Of a DNA stretch of 40,853 nt, positions 31,373 to 40,792 are shown piece after piece; position 1 is the first letter of the stretch; the number at the start of each line of letters is the position of its first letter. The DNA is taken from the NCBI RefSeq assembly GCF_002086485.1, contig NZ_MVHF01000060.1, positions 1 to 40,853 of the forward strand, written 5' to 3'. Under the pieces are notes generated by a model, which worked only from the letters and a program-made list of their open reading frames with translations, had not been told where the DNA came from and did not search any database. Made by a program: the position numbers and the translations under genes. This DNA comes from Mycobacterium aquaticum. Lineage in GTDB: Bacteria > Actinomycetota > Actinomycetes > Mycobacteriales > Mycobacteriaceae.

Positions 31373-32923
31373 TTGACGCAACAAATCATCGAAGAACCAG
31401 AGATCGAGCGTCCCAGAGGGCGGCTGCGGCAAGGGCTTCGCCGCTTCGATGTCTTTTTCCTGCTGCTGTGTTCGCTGGTCGGTCTGGACACCATCGGCGC
31501 CCTGGCGGCATCCGGGCCCGAGGCGTTCGCCTGGCTGCTCGTCTTCTCGGTCGTGTTCTTTGTGCCCTACGGGTTGATCGTCAGCGAGCTCAGCTCGACA
31601 TTTCCCCTCGAAGGCGGCCAATACACCTGGGTGCGTATGGCATTCGGTCGCGGCGTGGCATCGGTGGCGCAGTTCGTGTACTGGCTGTCCAACCCGGTGT
31701 GGGTCGGCGGTGCTTTGGCGGTCGTCGCACTGGCCACCTTCCAAACCTTCATCCATCCCTTACCAGGGGCGTGGACGTACGTCTTCGGCCTGGTTTTCGT
31801 TTGGGCCGGTGTCTTGGCGGTGTCCGTCTCGCTGGAAGCAGGTCGCTGGGTGCCCATCGCCGGTGCCGTGGCACGCATCGTCCTCCTCGGATTCTTCTTC
31901 GTGTCGACAGTGATCTACGGCGTCATCCACGGAATCCAACCGCTCACCGCATCGGACTTCTCCCCGTCGTATCTGGGGTTCCTCGCACTCGCACCCTTGA
32001 TCGTGTTCACCTTCGTCGGGTTCGAGGTCTCCTCGGCAGCGGCCGAGGAAATGGAAGCCCCGCAACGCACCATCCCGCTGGGTGTCATGCGCTCGGGGAT
32101 GGCCGCGTTCCTGATGGTGGCGGCTCCCGTGGTGGCGATTCTGGTGGTCTTGCCGCGGGACCAGGTCAGCCATTTGAGCGGATTCCTCGACGCCGCCAAA
32201 CTCGTCTTCACCATCTACGGAGGCCATGTCGGCCCCGACGGAACCGTCGAATTGACCGGTGCCGGTGAGGTTATCGGCGTGGTCTGCGCCGCAGGCGTCA
32301 TCGTCGCCCTCTTCACCAGCGGAGTGAGCTGGGCGATCGGTGAGAGCCGCGCTCAGGCCACCGCGTGCTCGGACGGCAGCGGTCCGGCGTGGCTGGGCCA
32401 GATCTCCGAGCGGTTCGGCACCCCGGTGCGTATCAACGTCCTGGCCGGAATCCTGGCGACCGTGGTGATGATTGCGGCGCTGAACTTCACGTCCGGTGAC
32501 ATCGGCAAATACTTCAGTGTCGGGCTCAACCTTGCCATCTCGATGACCATGGTGGCCTATCTGGTGATGTTCCCGGCGCTGATGGTCCTGGATCGCAAAT
32601 ACCCTGACGCCAATCGACCGTTCCGCATCCCCGGAGGTACCGTCGGCCGGTATCTGTGTTCGGCGGCAGCCACACTCGTGGTCATCTTCACCCTGATTCA
32701 GCTGCTCTACCCGGGCGCCGGTCTCGGTCTCTTCGGCTCTCCCGGCACCCCCGACGACGCGCTGCCTGCCGGGTTCGCCGGCGACCGCCTGGGTTACGAA
32801 CTGGGCCAGCTGATTCCGATGGCGCTGTTCATCGCGACGGGAATCGTGTTCTATCTGGTCGGGCAGCGAGAGGTGCGACGCGAGCGCAATAAGGTTCTGG
32901 CGCTGGACGACCCACTCGGCTGA
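31373..32923 (+). CDS. APC-family amino acid permease
   Basis: 516-residue integral membrane transporter of the amino acid-polyamine-organocation family. At least twelve helices can be read, beginning RRFDVFFLLLCSLVGLDTIGALAA, with the GxxxxG-like motif in TM1 and the TM6 region FVGFEVSSAAAEEMEAPQRTIPLGV that is characteristic of the family. Start: the TTG at 31373, because AGGAG (31360-31364) lies eight bases before it; ATG 31343 would add ten residues without such a site. It is divergent from the TetR/dehydrogenase/decarboxylase genes and shares their palindrome, so it likely imports the amino acid they break down. The gene ends 11 bases before the convergent neighbour. Confidence 0.88.
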   Translation: MTQQIIEEPEIERPRGRLRQGLRRFDVFFLLLCSLVGLDTIGALAASGPEAFAWLLVFSVVFFVPYGLIVSELSSTFPLEGGQYTWVRMAFGRGVASVAQFVYWLSNPVWVGGALAVVALATFQTFIHPLPGAWTYVFGLVFVWAGVLAVSVSLEAGRWVPIAGAVARIVLLGFFFVSTVIYGVIHGIQPLTASDFSPSYLGFLALAPLIVFTFVGFEVSSAAAEEMEAPQRTIPLGVMRSGMAAFLMVAAPVVAILVVLPRDQVSHLSGFLDAAKLVFTIYGGHVGPDGTVELTGAGEVIGVVCAAGVIVALFTSGVSWAIGESRAQATACSDGSGPAWLGQISERFGTPVRINVLAGILATVVMIAALNFTSGDIGKYFSVGLNLAISMTMVAYLVMFPALMVLDRKYPDANRPFRIPGGTVGRYLCSAAATLVVIFTLIQLLYPGAGLGLFGSPGTPDDALPAGFAGDRLGYELGQLIPMALFIATGIVFYLVGQREVRRERNKVLALDDPLG

Positions 32924-32934
32924 TACCGGTGGCC

Positions 32935-33414
32935 TCAGTTACCCGGCAGCGGATAGAGCGTGCGCGTCACATTCGTGCGGACCCGCGGACGGCTGGTACT
33001 GGGGTCGCCGGCGTGAGTCCGGGTGGTGGGCAGTTCCCCGGTCGTCGACGGGCCGGTCGTCGACGTGTCGCTCGATGACGAGGTGTCGGAGCCCGAGGTG
33101 GTGGCGGCGTCCGACGGCCCCATGATCTCGGAGGTGCTCACCGGCGGGGTGGTGGTGATTGTGGCTGTCGTGGTCGTGGTGGACCCCGTCGGCGTCGACG
33201 ACGAGAATGTCGGGTCGACGAACTGGGTCGGTGCCTCCTCCGGACTGTTCGCGCTGCTGGTCAGGCTCACCACAGCCCATACCAGTAGGGCGATGACGCC
33301 GAGGGCCGCGGCGCTCGCACCCGCGACCGCCGACGTCGAATGATGCCAGGGCTGATCATCAGCCCGCTCGTCGTCGTCCTTGGCGGTCACGGGGTCCGAT
33401 GATAATCGCGTCAC
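32935..33414 (-). CDS. Membrane-anchored Ser/Thr-rich tail protein
   Basis: 159 residues: charged start MTRLSSDPVTAKDDDERADDQPWHH, one helix (about 30-52, AVAGASAAALGVIALLVWAVV), and a Ser/Thr-rich outer part with TTTTTATITTTPP and SDTSSSSDTSTTG, ending RTLYPLPGN. Layout resembles the tail protein at 27074-27583, including a PW pair before the helix, but the juxtamembrane motif is PWHH, not PWYRKP. No enzyme motif. The GTG at 33412-33414 is 15 bases after the stop of the oxidoreductase gene, so it is probably co-transcribed with it. Function unknown. Confidence 0.7.
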   Translation of the reverse strand: MTRLSSDPVTAKDDDERADDQPWHHSTSAVAGASAAALGVIALLVWAVVSLTSSANSPEEAPTQFVDPTFSSSTPTGSTTTTTATITTTPPVSTSEIMGPSDAATTSGSDTSSSSDTSTTGPSTTGELPTTRTHAGDPSTSRPRVRTNVTRTLYPLPGN

Positions 33415-33429
33415 CTGGTCTTGCCCCTG

Positions 33430-34359
33430 TCAGTTCAATTGGCTGATGACCTCGTTGGAGAAGAACTCAATGTGGTCCAGATCTGCCATGTCGAGCACCT
33501 GCAGGTAGACCCGCTGCACGCCCGCTTCGACGAACGGAGCCAGCTTGTCGACGATCTCCGCGGGCGTCCCGACCAGCGGCGAATTGCTGCGAAGCTCATC
33601 GACTTCGCGACCGATGGCGGCCGCTCGGGTGGCGATCTCGGCGTCGTTCCGTCCCGCACACAGCACGAACGCCGCGGAGTAGGTGAGCGAGTCGGGGGCC
33701 CTCCCCGCAGCCGCAACTGCGTCGGCGACCCGGGCGAACTGTGCCTTGAGGACGTCGAGGGGGACGAACGGGATGTTGAACTCGGCGGCGAATTCCGCGG
33801 CCAGGGCCGGCGTGCGCTTGGGGCCGCCGCCTCCGATGATGATCGGTGGGTGCGACTGCGTGGGCTTGGGAAGGGCCGGTGAATCGACGACGGTGTAGTG
33901 CTTGCCGTCGAAGTCGAACTTGTCTCCGACCGGGGTGTCCCACATGCCGGTGACGATGCGTAGCTGTTCGGTGAGCCGGTCGAACCGCTCGCCCAGTGGC
34001 GGGAACGGGATGGCGTACGCCTGATGCTCGGCCTCGAACCAGCCCGCTCCGATACCCAACTCGACACGGCCACCGCTCATTTCGTCGACCTGAGCGACGG
34101 AGATGGCCAGTGGACCCGGGTGGCGGAAGGTCGCCGAGGTGACCATCGTGCCCAGGCGAATGGTCGAGGTCTCGCGGGCGATGCCCGCCAGCGTCACCCA
34201 GGAATCGGTCGGCCCGGGCAGGCCGTCACCGCTCATCGCCAGGTAATGGTCGGACCGGAAGAATGCCGAGTAGTTCAGCGCTTCGGCCGCGCGGGCGACA
34301 GCGAGCTGATCGGAGTACGTAGCGCCTTGCTGGGGTTCGACGAACACACGGAAGTCCAT
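33430..34359 (-). CDS. LLM-class (luciferase-like) oxidoreductase, probably F420-dependent
   Basis: 309-residue single-domain TIM-barrel protein. Motifs: FFRSDHYLAM near residue 34-43, then IRLGTMVTSATFRHPGPLAISVAQVDEMSGGRVELGIGAGWFEAEH (about 65-112), the signature of the luciferase-like family; the IIIGGGG segment (about 173) contributes to cofactor binding. Mycobacteria mostly use F420 for such proteins, but this could be FMN-dependent; the sequence does not settle it. The ATG at 34359 is well placed at the first strand. It is 22 bases downstream of the giant regulator, in the same direction, so could be read from it, though no hairpin separates them. Substrate unknown. Confidence 0.87.
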   Translation of the reverse strand: MDFRVFVEPQQGATYSDQLAVARAAEALNYSAFFRSDHYLAMSGDGLPGPTDSWVTLAGIARETSTIRLGTMVTSATFRHPGPLAISVAQVDEMSGGRVELGIGAGWFEAEHQAYAIPFPPLGERFDRLTEQLRIVTGMWDTPVGDKFDFDGKHYTVVDSPALPKPTQSHPPIIIGGGGPKRTPALAAEFAAEFNIPFVPLDVLKAQFARVADAVAAAGRAPDSLTYSAAFVLCAGRNDAEIATRAAAIGREVDELRSNSPLVGTPAEIVDKLAPFVEAGVQRVYLQVLDMADLDHIEFFSNEVISQLN

Positions 34360-34381
34360 GGGCGCCAGAGTATCGGGGATC

Positions 34382-37300
34382 TCACGTCACCGATGCTTCG
34401 CGACTGAGCTCCTCGAACCGGGCCAGTGCAGCGGCGAAGTCTGCCTCATCGAACAGCTCGCAGCGGCTGATCCGGTCGCCGGTGAGCGTGACGAGCGCGA
34501 TCTCGCGCCATTCGGCGTCGAAGCCGTCCGGCGTCGTCCCGTGTACCGCCTGTGTGACGAGCGCACCGCATTCGCTCAGGCGATGGATGGCCTGGATGTG
34601 GGACGTCTGCTCGCCAGGAGCGAAGGCGATCGTGCGCCTGCGGTCGACGATCTTCCAGTCAGGCGCGGTCGGCTGCAGCTCATGCTTGTCGAACGCGGCG
34701 TAGCCCGCCATGATTGCCGACCAGGTGCGCGCGTGGGCGGCGCCTTCGCCGGCGAGATAGCGGGCATCGAGCTCGGCCAGGCCGGCATCGATGTCGTCGG
34801 GATCAAAGGTGACCACCGCGGCGATTCGCTCGTCGGTATCCAACTCGACGACTTCGAGGACGTAGACATCAATCGCGGCGGACGGTTGGCCCACGTAACG
34901 CGAGCGCCTGAGCATGAGGCGTTCTCCACGCGTCGCAATGACCGTCGCCGCGGCGACCCTGATGCCGAGGCCGGTGATCGCGCGGGCGTCCTGAAGTGCG
35001 GCATCCCGACCAAGCCGAATTCCGGAGCCTACGAGGTGCCGGCGATCGTCACCGTAGAAGCTCTCGGCCAGCATCGCCTCGATCGCCGCCAGATCAGGTG
35101 CAGCGAAACACTTATGGAAGCGCTCGTACATGTCGCTTGCGGTGTTGTGTAGACGCCCGGTCGTCGGGTGCAGCTCCTCGAACCGGGCCAGCGCAGCGTC
35201 GAGATCTGCCTCGTCGAATAGTTCACAGCGGCTTACCATTTCGCCGTCGACCAGCAGAATGTGGGTGTCCCTCCACTCGGCGTGGAAGCCGTCCTGCGAG
35301 ACCCCTTGCGCGACATGGGTGACCACTGCGCCGCGGTCAGTCAACCGATGCACCGCCACGATGTGGATCTTGGTGTCAGGTGAGTCGTCCCATGCGGCTT
35401 GGATATAACTGATCATGTCGCCAGGTTGGAAACCTGCTCCGCGACGGTTGTCGATGTTCACCCAGCCAGGTGTCGTCGCGGCAATTTCGCGGCGGTTGAA
35501 TCCGGCGTAGCCCGCCATGATTGCCGACCAGGTTCGCGCGAACGGCGCCGCCTCACCGGCAAGATAGCGAGCATCGAGTTCGTCGAATGCCGCGTCGATG
35601 TCGTCGGGATCGAAGACGACGCGCGCCACAACTCGTCCGTCGGCGTTGGTTTCGACCACGTCGAGGACATCGGTGTGGAACGCCTCCGGTAGCTCGCCGC
35701 TCGATGCTCGCGCACGATTGAGAACGATGCGATCGCCGCGGACCGCCACGGGGTCCGACGTCCAATTCGTCGCTCCGACGTCGGCGATGGCCAAGATTTC
35801 GGCGATCACGGCGTCACGACCACGTTGGATACCCGCGTTGACCACGATGCGACGGTCGTCGTTGAAAACGCTCTCAGCCAGCATCTCGGTCAGTGCGGCC
35901 CAGTTGCTGCTGGAGTAGCAGTCCTTCATGCGCTCGTAAGCCCGGGTTGCAGCATTCTCCAGTCGCGCCCTCGGGGCGCTGAGCTCTTCTAGTTTTGCGA
36001 CCGCGAGGACCAGATCCGCCTCGTTGAAAGCTTCAGCGCGACTCATCCGGTCGCCATCGACCGTCAGCAAGGCGATGTCTCGCCATTCGGCGTCAAACCC
36101 TTCGTTCGAGGTCGCTGCTGACACGTGAGTTGTGACTGCGCCGATTTCAGTGAGTCGATGCACTGCTTCGACATAGATGGTGGCTTGCGACGTGATGTCC
36201 CACAATGCGTTGAGCGACACTCCCAATTCGCCCGAGTCGACCGTGAGCACCTGTCGGTGATCGATGTCTACCCAATCCGGCGTCACCGCGGGAAGCTCGC
36301 GCCGATTGAGACTGACATAGGCGTCAGCGATGACGGACCACGTGTGCGCGTGCGGGGCGGCTTCCCCGGCAAGGTAACGAGCGTCCAGTTCCGCGATGGC
36401 AGCGTCGAAGTCGTCGAGGTCGAACCATATCTGCAGAGCGATTCGGCCGGCGTTGTCGATGCCATATATCTGGAGAAGTTCGTCCTCGGGCGCCCCAGCG
36501 CTCATGTCGGCGGTGCCAACTCTCAATCGGGAAAGGGCAAGGCGCTCACCTCGAACAGCGACTACCGTCGCGGTGACCCGCATGCCGCCGGTCTCGAGGT
36601 TGAGTCTGTTCTGGTGCACCCAGTCAGACGGCACGTCGACCGGCGCGAAACCGACGATCTTGCGACGACTTTCGACAGTGGCCGCAGCCGAGAACAGTTG
36701 CTCGAATTCGTCCCACGCCCCTCGGTCGACAGCTGCCAACACACGCTCGCCTGCTCGGACGCATGAGCTATCGAGGTCGATGCTCGCTAGCTCAGGCAGC
36801 GCCGGTGTAGTGGTCTGGACGCTCTTGCCGACAAGTCGACGTGCCTTCTCGACAAGGGCTACAGCCTCCTTCTGCTCGTACAGGGCTGCGGCTCGTTCGG
36901 CAGCGGACTGCATCCCGGAGGGATCACCTGCGGCACCCAGTACCATTGCGAGCGCCAAACATGCATCGCCGTGATCGACCAGCGCGTCGGTGCGTTCGGC
37001 CAGCGCCACAGCCTCCTCGGCGAGCCGCCGTGCCTCAGCGTGATCTTTGCCCCGTGACAGCAGCTGTGCCCGGAGGGCGCGCCACGCAATCGAGGCCTTC
37101 AGCGCATGGCCGGCGAGACGCTCACTCTCGGCGCACAATTCGTCGGCTTCGTCGTCGCGGCTCAGGAGCATGCACGCGCGCCCCAATAGGGCGGCCGTCT
37201 CGGCAGTATCGGCGTCAAGGCCCATCCGACGAAAGCCGTTGTAAGCCAGACGCAAATGCTGTTCGGCCGCGTCCGGATCGTCGAGAATGAGCTCGACGAT

Positions 37301-40300
37301 GCCTGCGAACTGCTCGACCTCGAGGAGCCCATGTCGCAAACCAAGTTCGGTGACCGTTCGGCGAGCCGAGTCGATCATGCGTCTTGCGGCACCGGACCGG
37401 CCGCGATATGCCTCCAGTACGGCCTGACACCGCGTCGACGTCGCCTCCACCGCAGGCGAATCGGCGGTGATCCGCAACAGGCGCACCACATCAAGACAGC
37501 GCCCACCTGCGCGCGGAACCGGATTGGGTCCCCAGAGAGCCGCAAGGGGTGCTCCCGCCAACACGTTGTTCACCCTGCGGTGTTCTCGAGCGCGGCGGGC
37601 AGCGGAAAGCGCATGGTCCAAAGCGGTTTCGCAGTCGGCGATCCGACCGAGCCGGGCGAGACACTGCGCGCGTACGGTGTGTGCCTTGGCTTCCCCTGCA
37701 CCATCGTTCAATTCGGCCAATCGCTGGGCGGCCTTGTCCAACGCGAGTTCGAGATCGTCGAGTCGCTCGGGGTGGATCAGCATCGAGAGTTGTCCGTCGA
37801 AGCATGTCGCCCACGCCGCGAGGCGTGCTGAATGTTGGGTCGCTTCCTGGAGTTGGGCGACGGCGCTTGCCGCCGACGCGACGTCACCCGAGGCCAACAG
37901 TGCTTCGCAGCGCGCGACCAGTAGTTCGGCGCGCTGGTCGTCGCGGTCGGGTAACTCGTCGTCGAGTTCTTCGAGTGCATGCAGGGCATGGTCATAGAGT
38001 TCTGCGGCGCCTTCGTAAGCAAGTCGGGTCATCGCTTGGTCGGCTGCACGTCGGCAGTATTCGACGGCCTTGACTGCATTTCCGGCCCAGGCACATTCGA
38101 AATAATGATGCGCCAGTTCGGCCAACCGCTCGTCGTCGATGCCGGGCGTGTTCTCCAGTGTGGTGGCGATGCGCTGGTGCAGTCGCATGCGCCGCACGGA
38201 CGCCAGCTCGGCCAACAGCGACTGCCGGACGATGGCGTGATTGAACCGGTAGCAGCCGCCAGGCTCTTCGATGATGATGCCCGCCGTGCACGCTTCGTCG
38301 AACGCATCGACGAGCTCCTGGTCAAGCACCCGCTCGACCAGGTCCACGGCGAACCGGCTGCCCACAACCGCGGCTGCGGAAAGCGCCTTGTTGGATTCCG
38401 CGGAAAGCCGGGAGAGCCTACGGCTCACGGCTTCTCGCACCCCCTGGGGTAGGGTGCTCGGGTCCCAGCGGCCACCGCTTTCACCGACGTGACGCAGCGC
38501 CTCGATGAGAAAGAATGGATTGCCGCCGGTGACCGACGCCAAAGCCCGGCCCAGTTCTTCGTCGTCGTAACCGGCTTCGGCGACGTACGCGGTCACGTCG
38601 TCGGTGCCCAGGCCGCTGAGCTGAACGCGGTCGGCTGTGCCGTCGCGATGGAGGTCGGCAAGCATGGCCGCGAGCGGGTGCGACCGGTCGAGATCAGTGC
38701 TGCGGTACGTGCCGACGAGCTGTACTCGGGCGTGGTCGCCGAAACGCAGGACGTGTCGCAGCAGCAGCAAGGTGGATTTGGCGGCCCAGTGCAGGTCGTC
38801 GAGAACCAGCACGATGGGTGCCGTCGCAGACGCGACTTCCAGGAGCGCGACGACTGCGTCGAACAGCGCGTAACGTTCGGTGTCCGGATCGGCTCGGGCG
38901 GGTGCGACAAGGTCGGGCAGCGCATCGAGCAATCCAGGAATCAAGGGCAGCAGCGCTTCGACGCCGCGCATGGCCCGCAACCGGCTGCCCCCGACGCACG
39001 GCACAAGAGTGCGTAGCGATTCCGTGAATGGTTGGTACGGCGCGCCGAGGTCCTCATCGCACCGCCCGTACAGCACGACAGCACCGTTCTCGTATGCCCG
39101 AGAGGACCATTCGCCGGCCAGCCGAGTCTTGCCGACACCAGGTTCGCCGGCGATCAGCACTGCCCGGGTGGCGCTGCTGAGCGCGGACTGCCAGGCGGAC
39201 GTGAGGTGGCTGAGCTCTGACCTACGGCCCACGAAGGGGCCGGAACCGGTGAGTACGGCGGGTAATTCGGGCCGCTCGATCAGGGGAGCGCTTGGGGGCG
39301 GTGCGTTGTCGTTGGTGTCGACGCGAAGTTCGAAAACGTGCTCAGGTCGAGTCAGGTTCTTCAGTTGCCGAGTCCCCAGATCCACGAGCGCAACGTCGTC
39401 GGAGAGGGAATCGATCACCAGTTCGGCGGTCGCACCAGAGCACAGGATCTGGCCACCCCTGGCCAGGGACCGTAGCCGGGCGGCGCGGTTGACCGATCGA
39501 CCGAAGTAGTCGCCGTCGCGGAGTTCTGCCTCGCCGGTGTGCAAGGCGACGCGGATACGCATAGGTTCGGCCAGCGCCCACGGCTCCTGGAGGATCGCGT
39601 CTTGCAGCTCGATGGCGGCAGCGGCCGCTGCTGAAGGGCGGTCGAAGACCGAGAATGTCGCATCGCCCTCCCCGCGCGTCTTGATCAGCCGACCGCCTCG
39701 AGATGTCACGACCTGCTCGACGATCTCGTCGTGGCGCGCGAGCGCGACGGCCATGGCATCGGCATCTGCCTCCCAGGCGGCGGTCGACCCCTCGATGTCG
39801 GTGAGCAGGAAGGTCACCGCGCGTGTTACAGCGGGAACATGTTGTGCCGCAGGGAGGTCCAGTGTGTCGTCCTGTGCAACGATCGCGGCCTCGAGGCGTC
39901 GAAGCTCGGGTCCGGGATCTATACCCAACTCATCGGCCAGCAGCGTGCGGGCGCGTCGGTACGCGCCCAGCGCCTCACCCTGCCTGCCGGCACGGTACAG
40001 GGCGAGCATCAGCTGGCCCCAACGTCTTTCGCGCAGGGGTGCGTCCGCCACCGACGCCTCAAGCTCGCCGATGATTTCCGCCGCTCTGCCAGTCATCAGC
40101 AGCGCGTCGGCCCGATCTTCGATCAGTGCGGCGTGGCCCTCGACCCAGCGCGTCTTCTCAGACGCTCCGCGCCGGCCTTCGGGAAGCTCCGGAACTCCCC
40201 GCCACAAGGCCACAGCCTCGCCGAAGCGAGCCACTGCACCGCTGGCGTCACCGGCGGCTGCTGCGGCACGACCGAGCCCGGCTGCTCGCTTGTAGCGTGA

Positions 40301-40609
40301 GGCATCAACTTCGGTGGTGCTCAGGCGCCATCCGGTTCCCTCGGTCAAGACGAATCCGTCGCCGAGAGCGTGCCGCAACGACGAGATGTGGGTCTGCAGG
40401 GCTTTGACGGCGGTTCGCGGTGGTGCGTCGCCCCACAGCAACTCGATCAACGTGGTGGCGGGGACCACCGAGCCGCCGTGCAGCCCGAGCATCGTGAGAA
40501 TGGCGCGCGGCTTTGCGCCCGGGATTGCGACGGGCGCACCGTCCTTTCGGACCTGGAGAGGTCCCAAAACCTCCAGTTCCACCGATGGAAGCGTACTCAC
40601 ACCCGACAT
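34382..40609 (-). CDS. Giant SARP/BTAD - class III cyclase - AAA ATPase - TPR regulator with tandem NTF2-like repeats
   Basis: 2075 residues. In order: OmpR-like winged helix (about 10-95, PRAILTMLGLHGGSVV); BTAD domain (about 95-245); class III adenylate/guanylate cyclase domain (about 265-440) with FLLTDIEGSTAAWE (metal Asp), TRGEGDATFSVF (second metal Asp) and FGRSVNRAARL (transition-state Asn/Arg); AAA/STAND ATPase with GEPGVGKTR (about 483-491) and VLVLDDLHWA; TPR-type helices (about 850-1260); and three C-terminal repeats of about 273 residues (1280-2075), each probably two NTF2/SnoaL-like folds. Key cyclase residues look intact. ATG at 40609, with a GTG three codons in as alternative. 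Such cyclase-AAA-regulator fusions occur in M. tuberculosis (Rv0386, Rv1358, Rv2488c), but the winged-helix/BTAD start and this repeat tail are unusual. Target genes and ligand unknown. Confidence 0.85.
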   Translation of the reverse strand: MSGVSTLPSVELEVLGPLQVRKDGAPVAIPGAKPRAILTMLGLHGGSVVPATTLIELLWGDAPPRTAVKALQTHISSLRHALGDGFVLTEGTGWRLSTTEVDASRYKRAAGLGRAAAAAGDASGAVARFGEAVALWRGVPELPEGRRGASEKTRWVEGHAALIEDRADALLMTGRAAEIIGELEASVADAPLRERRWGQLMLALYRAGRQGEALGAYRRARTLLADELGIDPGPELRRLEAAIVAQDDTLDLPAAQHVPAVTRAVTFLLTDIEGSTAAWEADADAMAVALARHDEIVEQVVTSRGGRLIKTRGEGDATFSVFDRPSAAAAAAIELQDAILQEPWALAEPMRIRVALHTGEAELRDGDYFGRSVNRAARLRSLARGGQILCSGATAELVIDSLSDDVALVDLGTRQLKNLTRPEHVFELRVDTNDNAPPPSAPLIERPELPAVLTGSGPFVGRRSELSHLTSAWQSALSSATRAVLIAGEPGVGKTRLAGEWSSRAYENGAVVLYGRCDEDLGAPYQPFTESLRTLVPCVGGSRLRAMRGVEALLPLIPGLLDALPDLVAPARADPDTERYALFDAVVALLEVASATAPIVLVLDDLHWAAKSTLLLLRHVLRFGDHARVQLVGTYRSTDLDRSHPLAAMLADLHRDGTADRVQLSGLGTDDVTAYVAEAGYDDEELGRALASVTGGNPFFLIEALRHVGESGGRWDPSTLPQGVREAVSRRLSRLSAESNKALSAAAVVGSRFAVDLVERVLDQELVDAFDEACTAGIIIEEPGGCYRFNHAIVRQSLLAELASVRRMRLHQRIATTLENTPGIDDERLAELAHHYFECAWAGNAVKAVEYCRRAADQAMTRLAYEGAAELYDHALHALEELDDELPDRDDQRAELLVARCEALLASGDVASAASAVAQLQEATQHSARLAAWATCFDGQLSMLIHPERLDDLELALDKAAQRLAELNDGAGEAKAHTVRAQCLARLGRIADCETALDHALSAARRAREHRRVNNVLAGAPLAALWGPNPVPRAGGRCLDVVRLLRITADSPAVEATSTRCQAVLEAYRGRSGAARRMIDSARRTVTELGLRHGLLEVEQFAGIVELILDDPDAAEQHLRLAYNGFRRMGLDADTAETAALLGRACMLLSRDDEADELCAESERLAGHALKASIAWRALRAQLLSRGKDHAEARRLAEEAVALAERTDALVDHGDACLALAMVLGAAGDPSGMQSAAERAAALYEQKEAVALVEKARRLVGKSVQTTTPALPELASIDLDSSCVRAGERVLAAVDRGAWDEFEQLFSAAATVESRRKIVGFAPVDVPSDWVHQNRLNLETGGMRVTATVVAVRGERLALSRLRVGTADMSAGAPEDELLQIYGIDNAGRIALQIWFDLDDFDAAIAELDARYLAGEAAPHAHTWSVIADAYVSLNRRELPAVTPDWVDIDHRQVLTVDSGELGVSLNALWDITSQATIYVEAVHRLTEIGAVTTHVSAATSNEGFDAEWRDIALLTVDGDRMSRAEAFNEADLVLAVAKLEELSAPRARLENAATRAYERMKDCYSSSNWAALTEMLAESVFNDDRRIVVNAGIQRGRDAVIAEILAIADVGATNWTSDPVAVRGDRIVLNRARASSGELPEAFHTDVLDVVETNADGRVVARVVFDPDDIDAAFDELDARYLAGEAAPFARTWSAIMAGYAGFNRREIAATTPGWVNIDNRRGAGFQPGDMISYIQAAWDDSPDTKIHIVAVHRLTDRGAVVTHVAQGVSQDGFHAEWRDTHILLVDGEMVSRCELFDEADLDAALARFEELHPTTGRLHNTASDMYERFHKCFAAPDLAAIEAMLAESFYGDDRRHLVGSGIRLGRDAALQDARAITGLGIRVAAATVIATRGERLMLRRSRYVGQPSAAIDVYVLEVVELDTDERIAAVVTFDPDDIDAGLAELDARYLAGEGAAHARTWSAIMAGYAAFDKHELQPTAPDWKIVDRRRTIAFAPGEQTSHIQAIHRLSECGALVTQAVHGTTPDGFDAEWREIALVTLTGDRISRCELFDEADFAAALARFEELSREASVT
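34390..36800 (-). repeat. Three tandem coding repeats of about 273 residues
   Basis: The segment ELDARYLAGE(A/G)A..ARTWSxIxAGYAxF recurs near residues 1406, 1680 and 1951 of the giant regulator (about 36390, 35570 and 34755), with matching EWRDI, DGDRMSR and LFDEADL blocks after each. Copies 2 and 3 are closer to each other than to copy 1. Confidence 0.85.
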
Positions 40610-40780
40610 CGTCGGTGTGACGTTTCAACATGCGGTCAAGGTCGAGTAAAGGACAGTGAGTGAGCCCTCTTGTGACGTGCATTGTCGCACGGCCGTCTGT
40701 CGCGCAATTGTGTTGTGTCATAGGGCCTGTGGATGAACTACAGGTTGTGGATAACTGGTGTGCGGGCCGGTGAGTGGCGG

Positions 40781-40786
40781 TAGAAT
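40781..40786 (+). promoter_or_regulatory. -10 element for the last gene
   Basis: TAGAAT, six bases before the ATG at 40793, fits a leaderless start. No good -35 is seen at the usual distance. The 183-base stretch 40610-40792 between the giant regulator and this gene otherwise shows no clear element. Confidence 0.55.
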
Positions 40787-40792
40787 TCGAAC

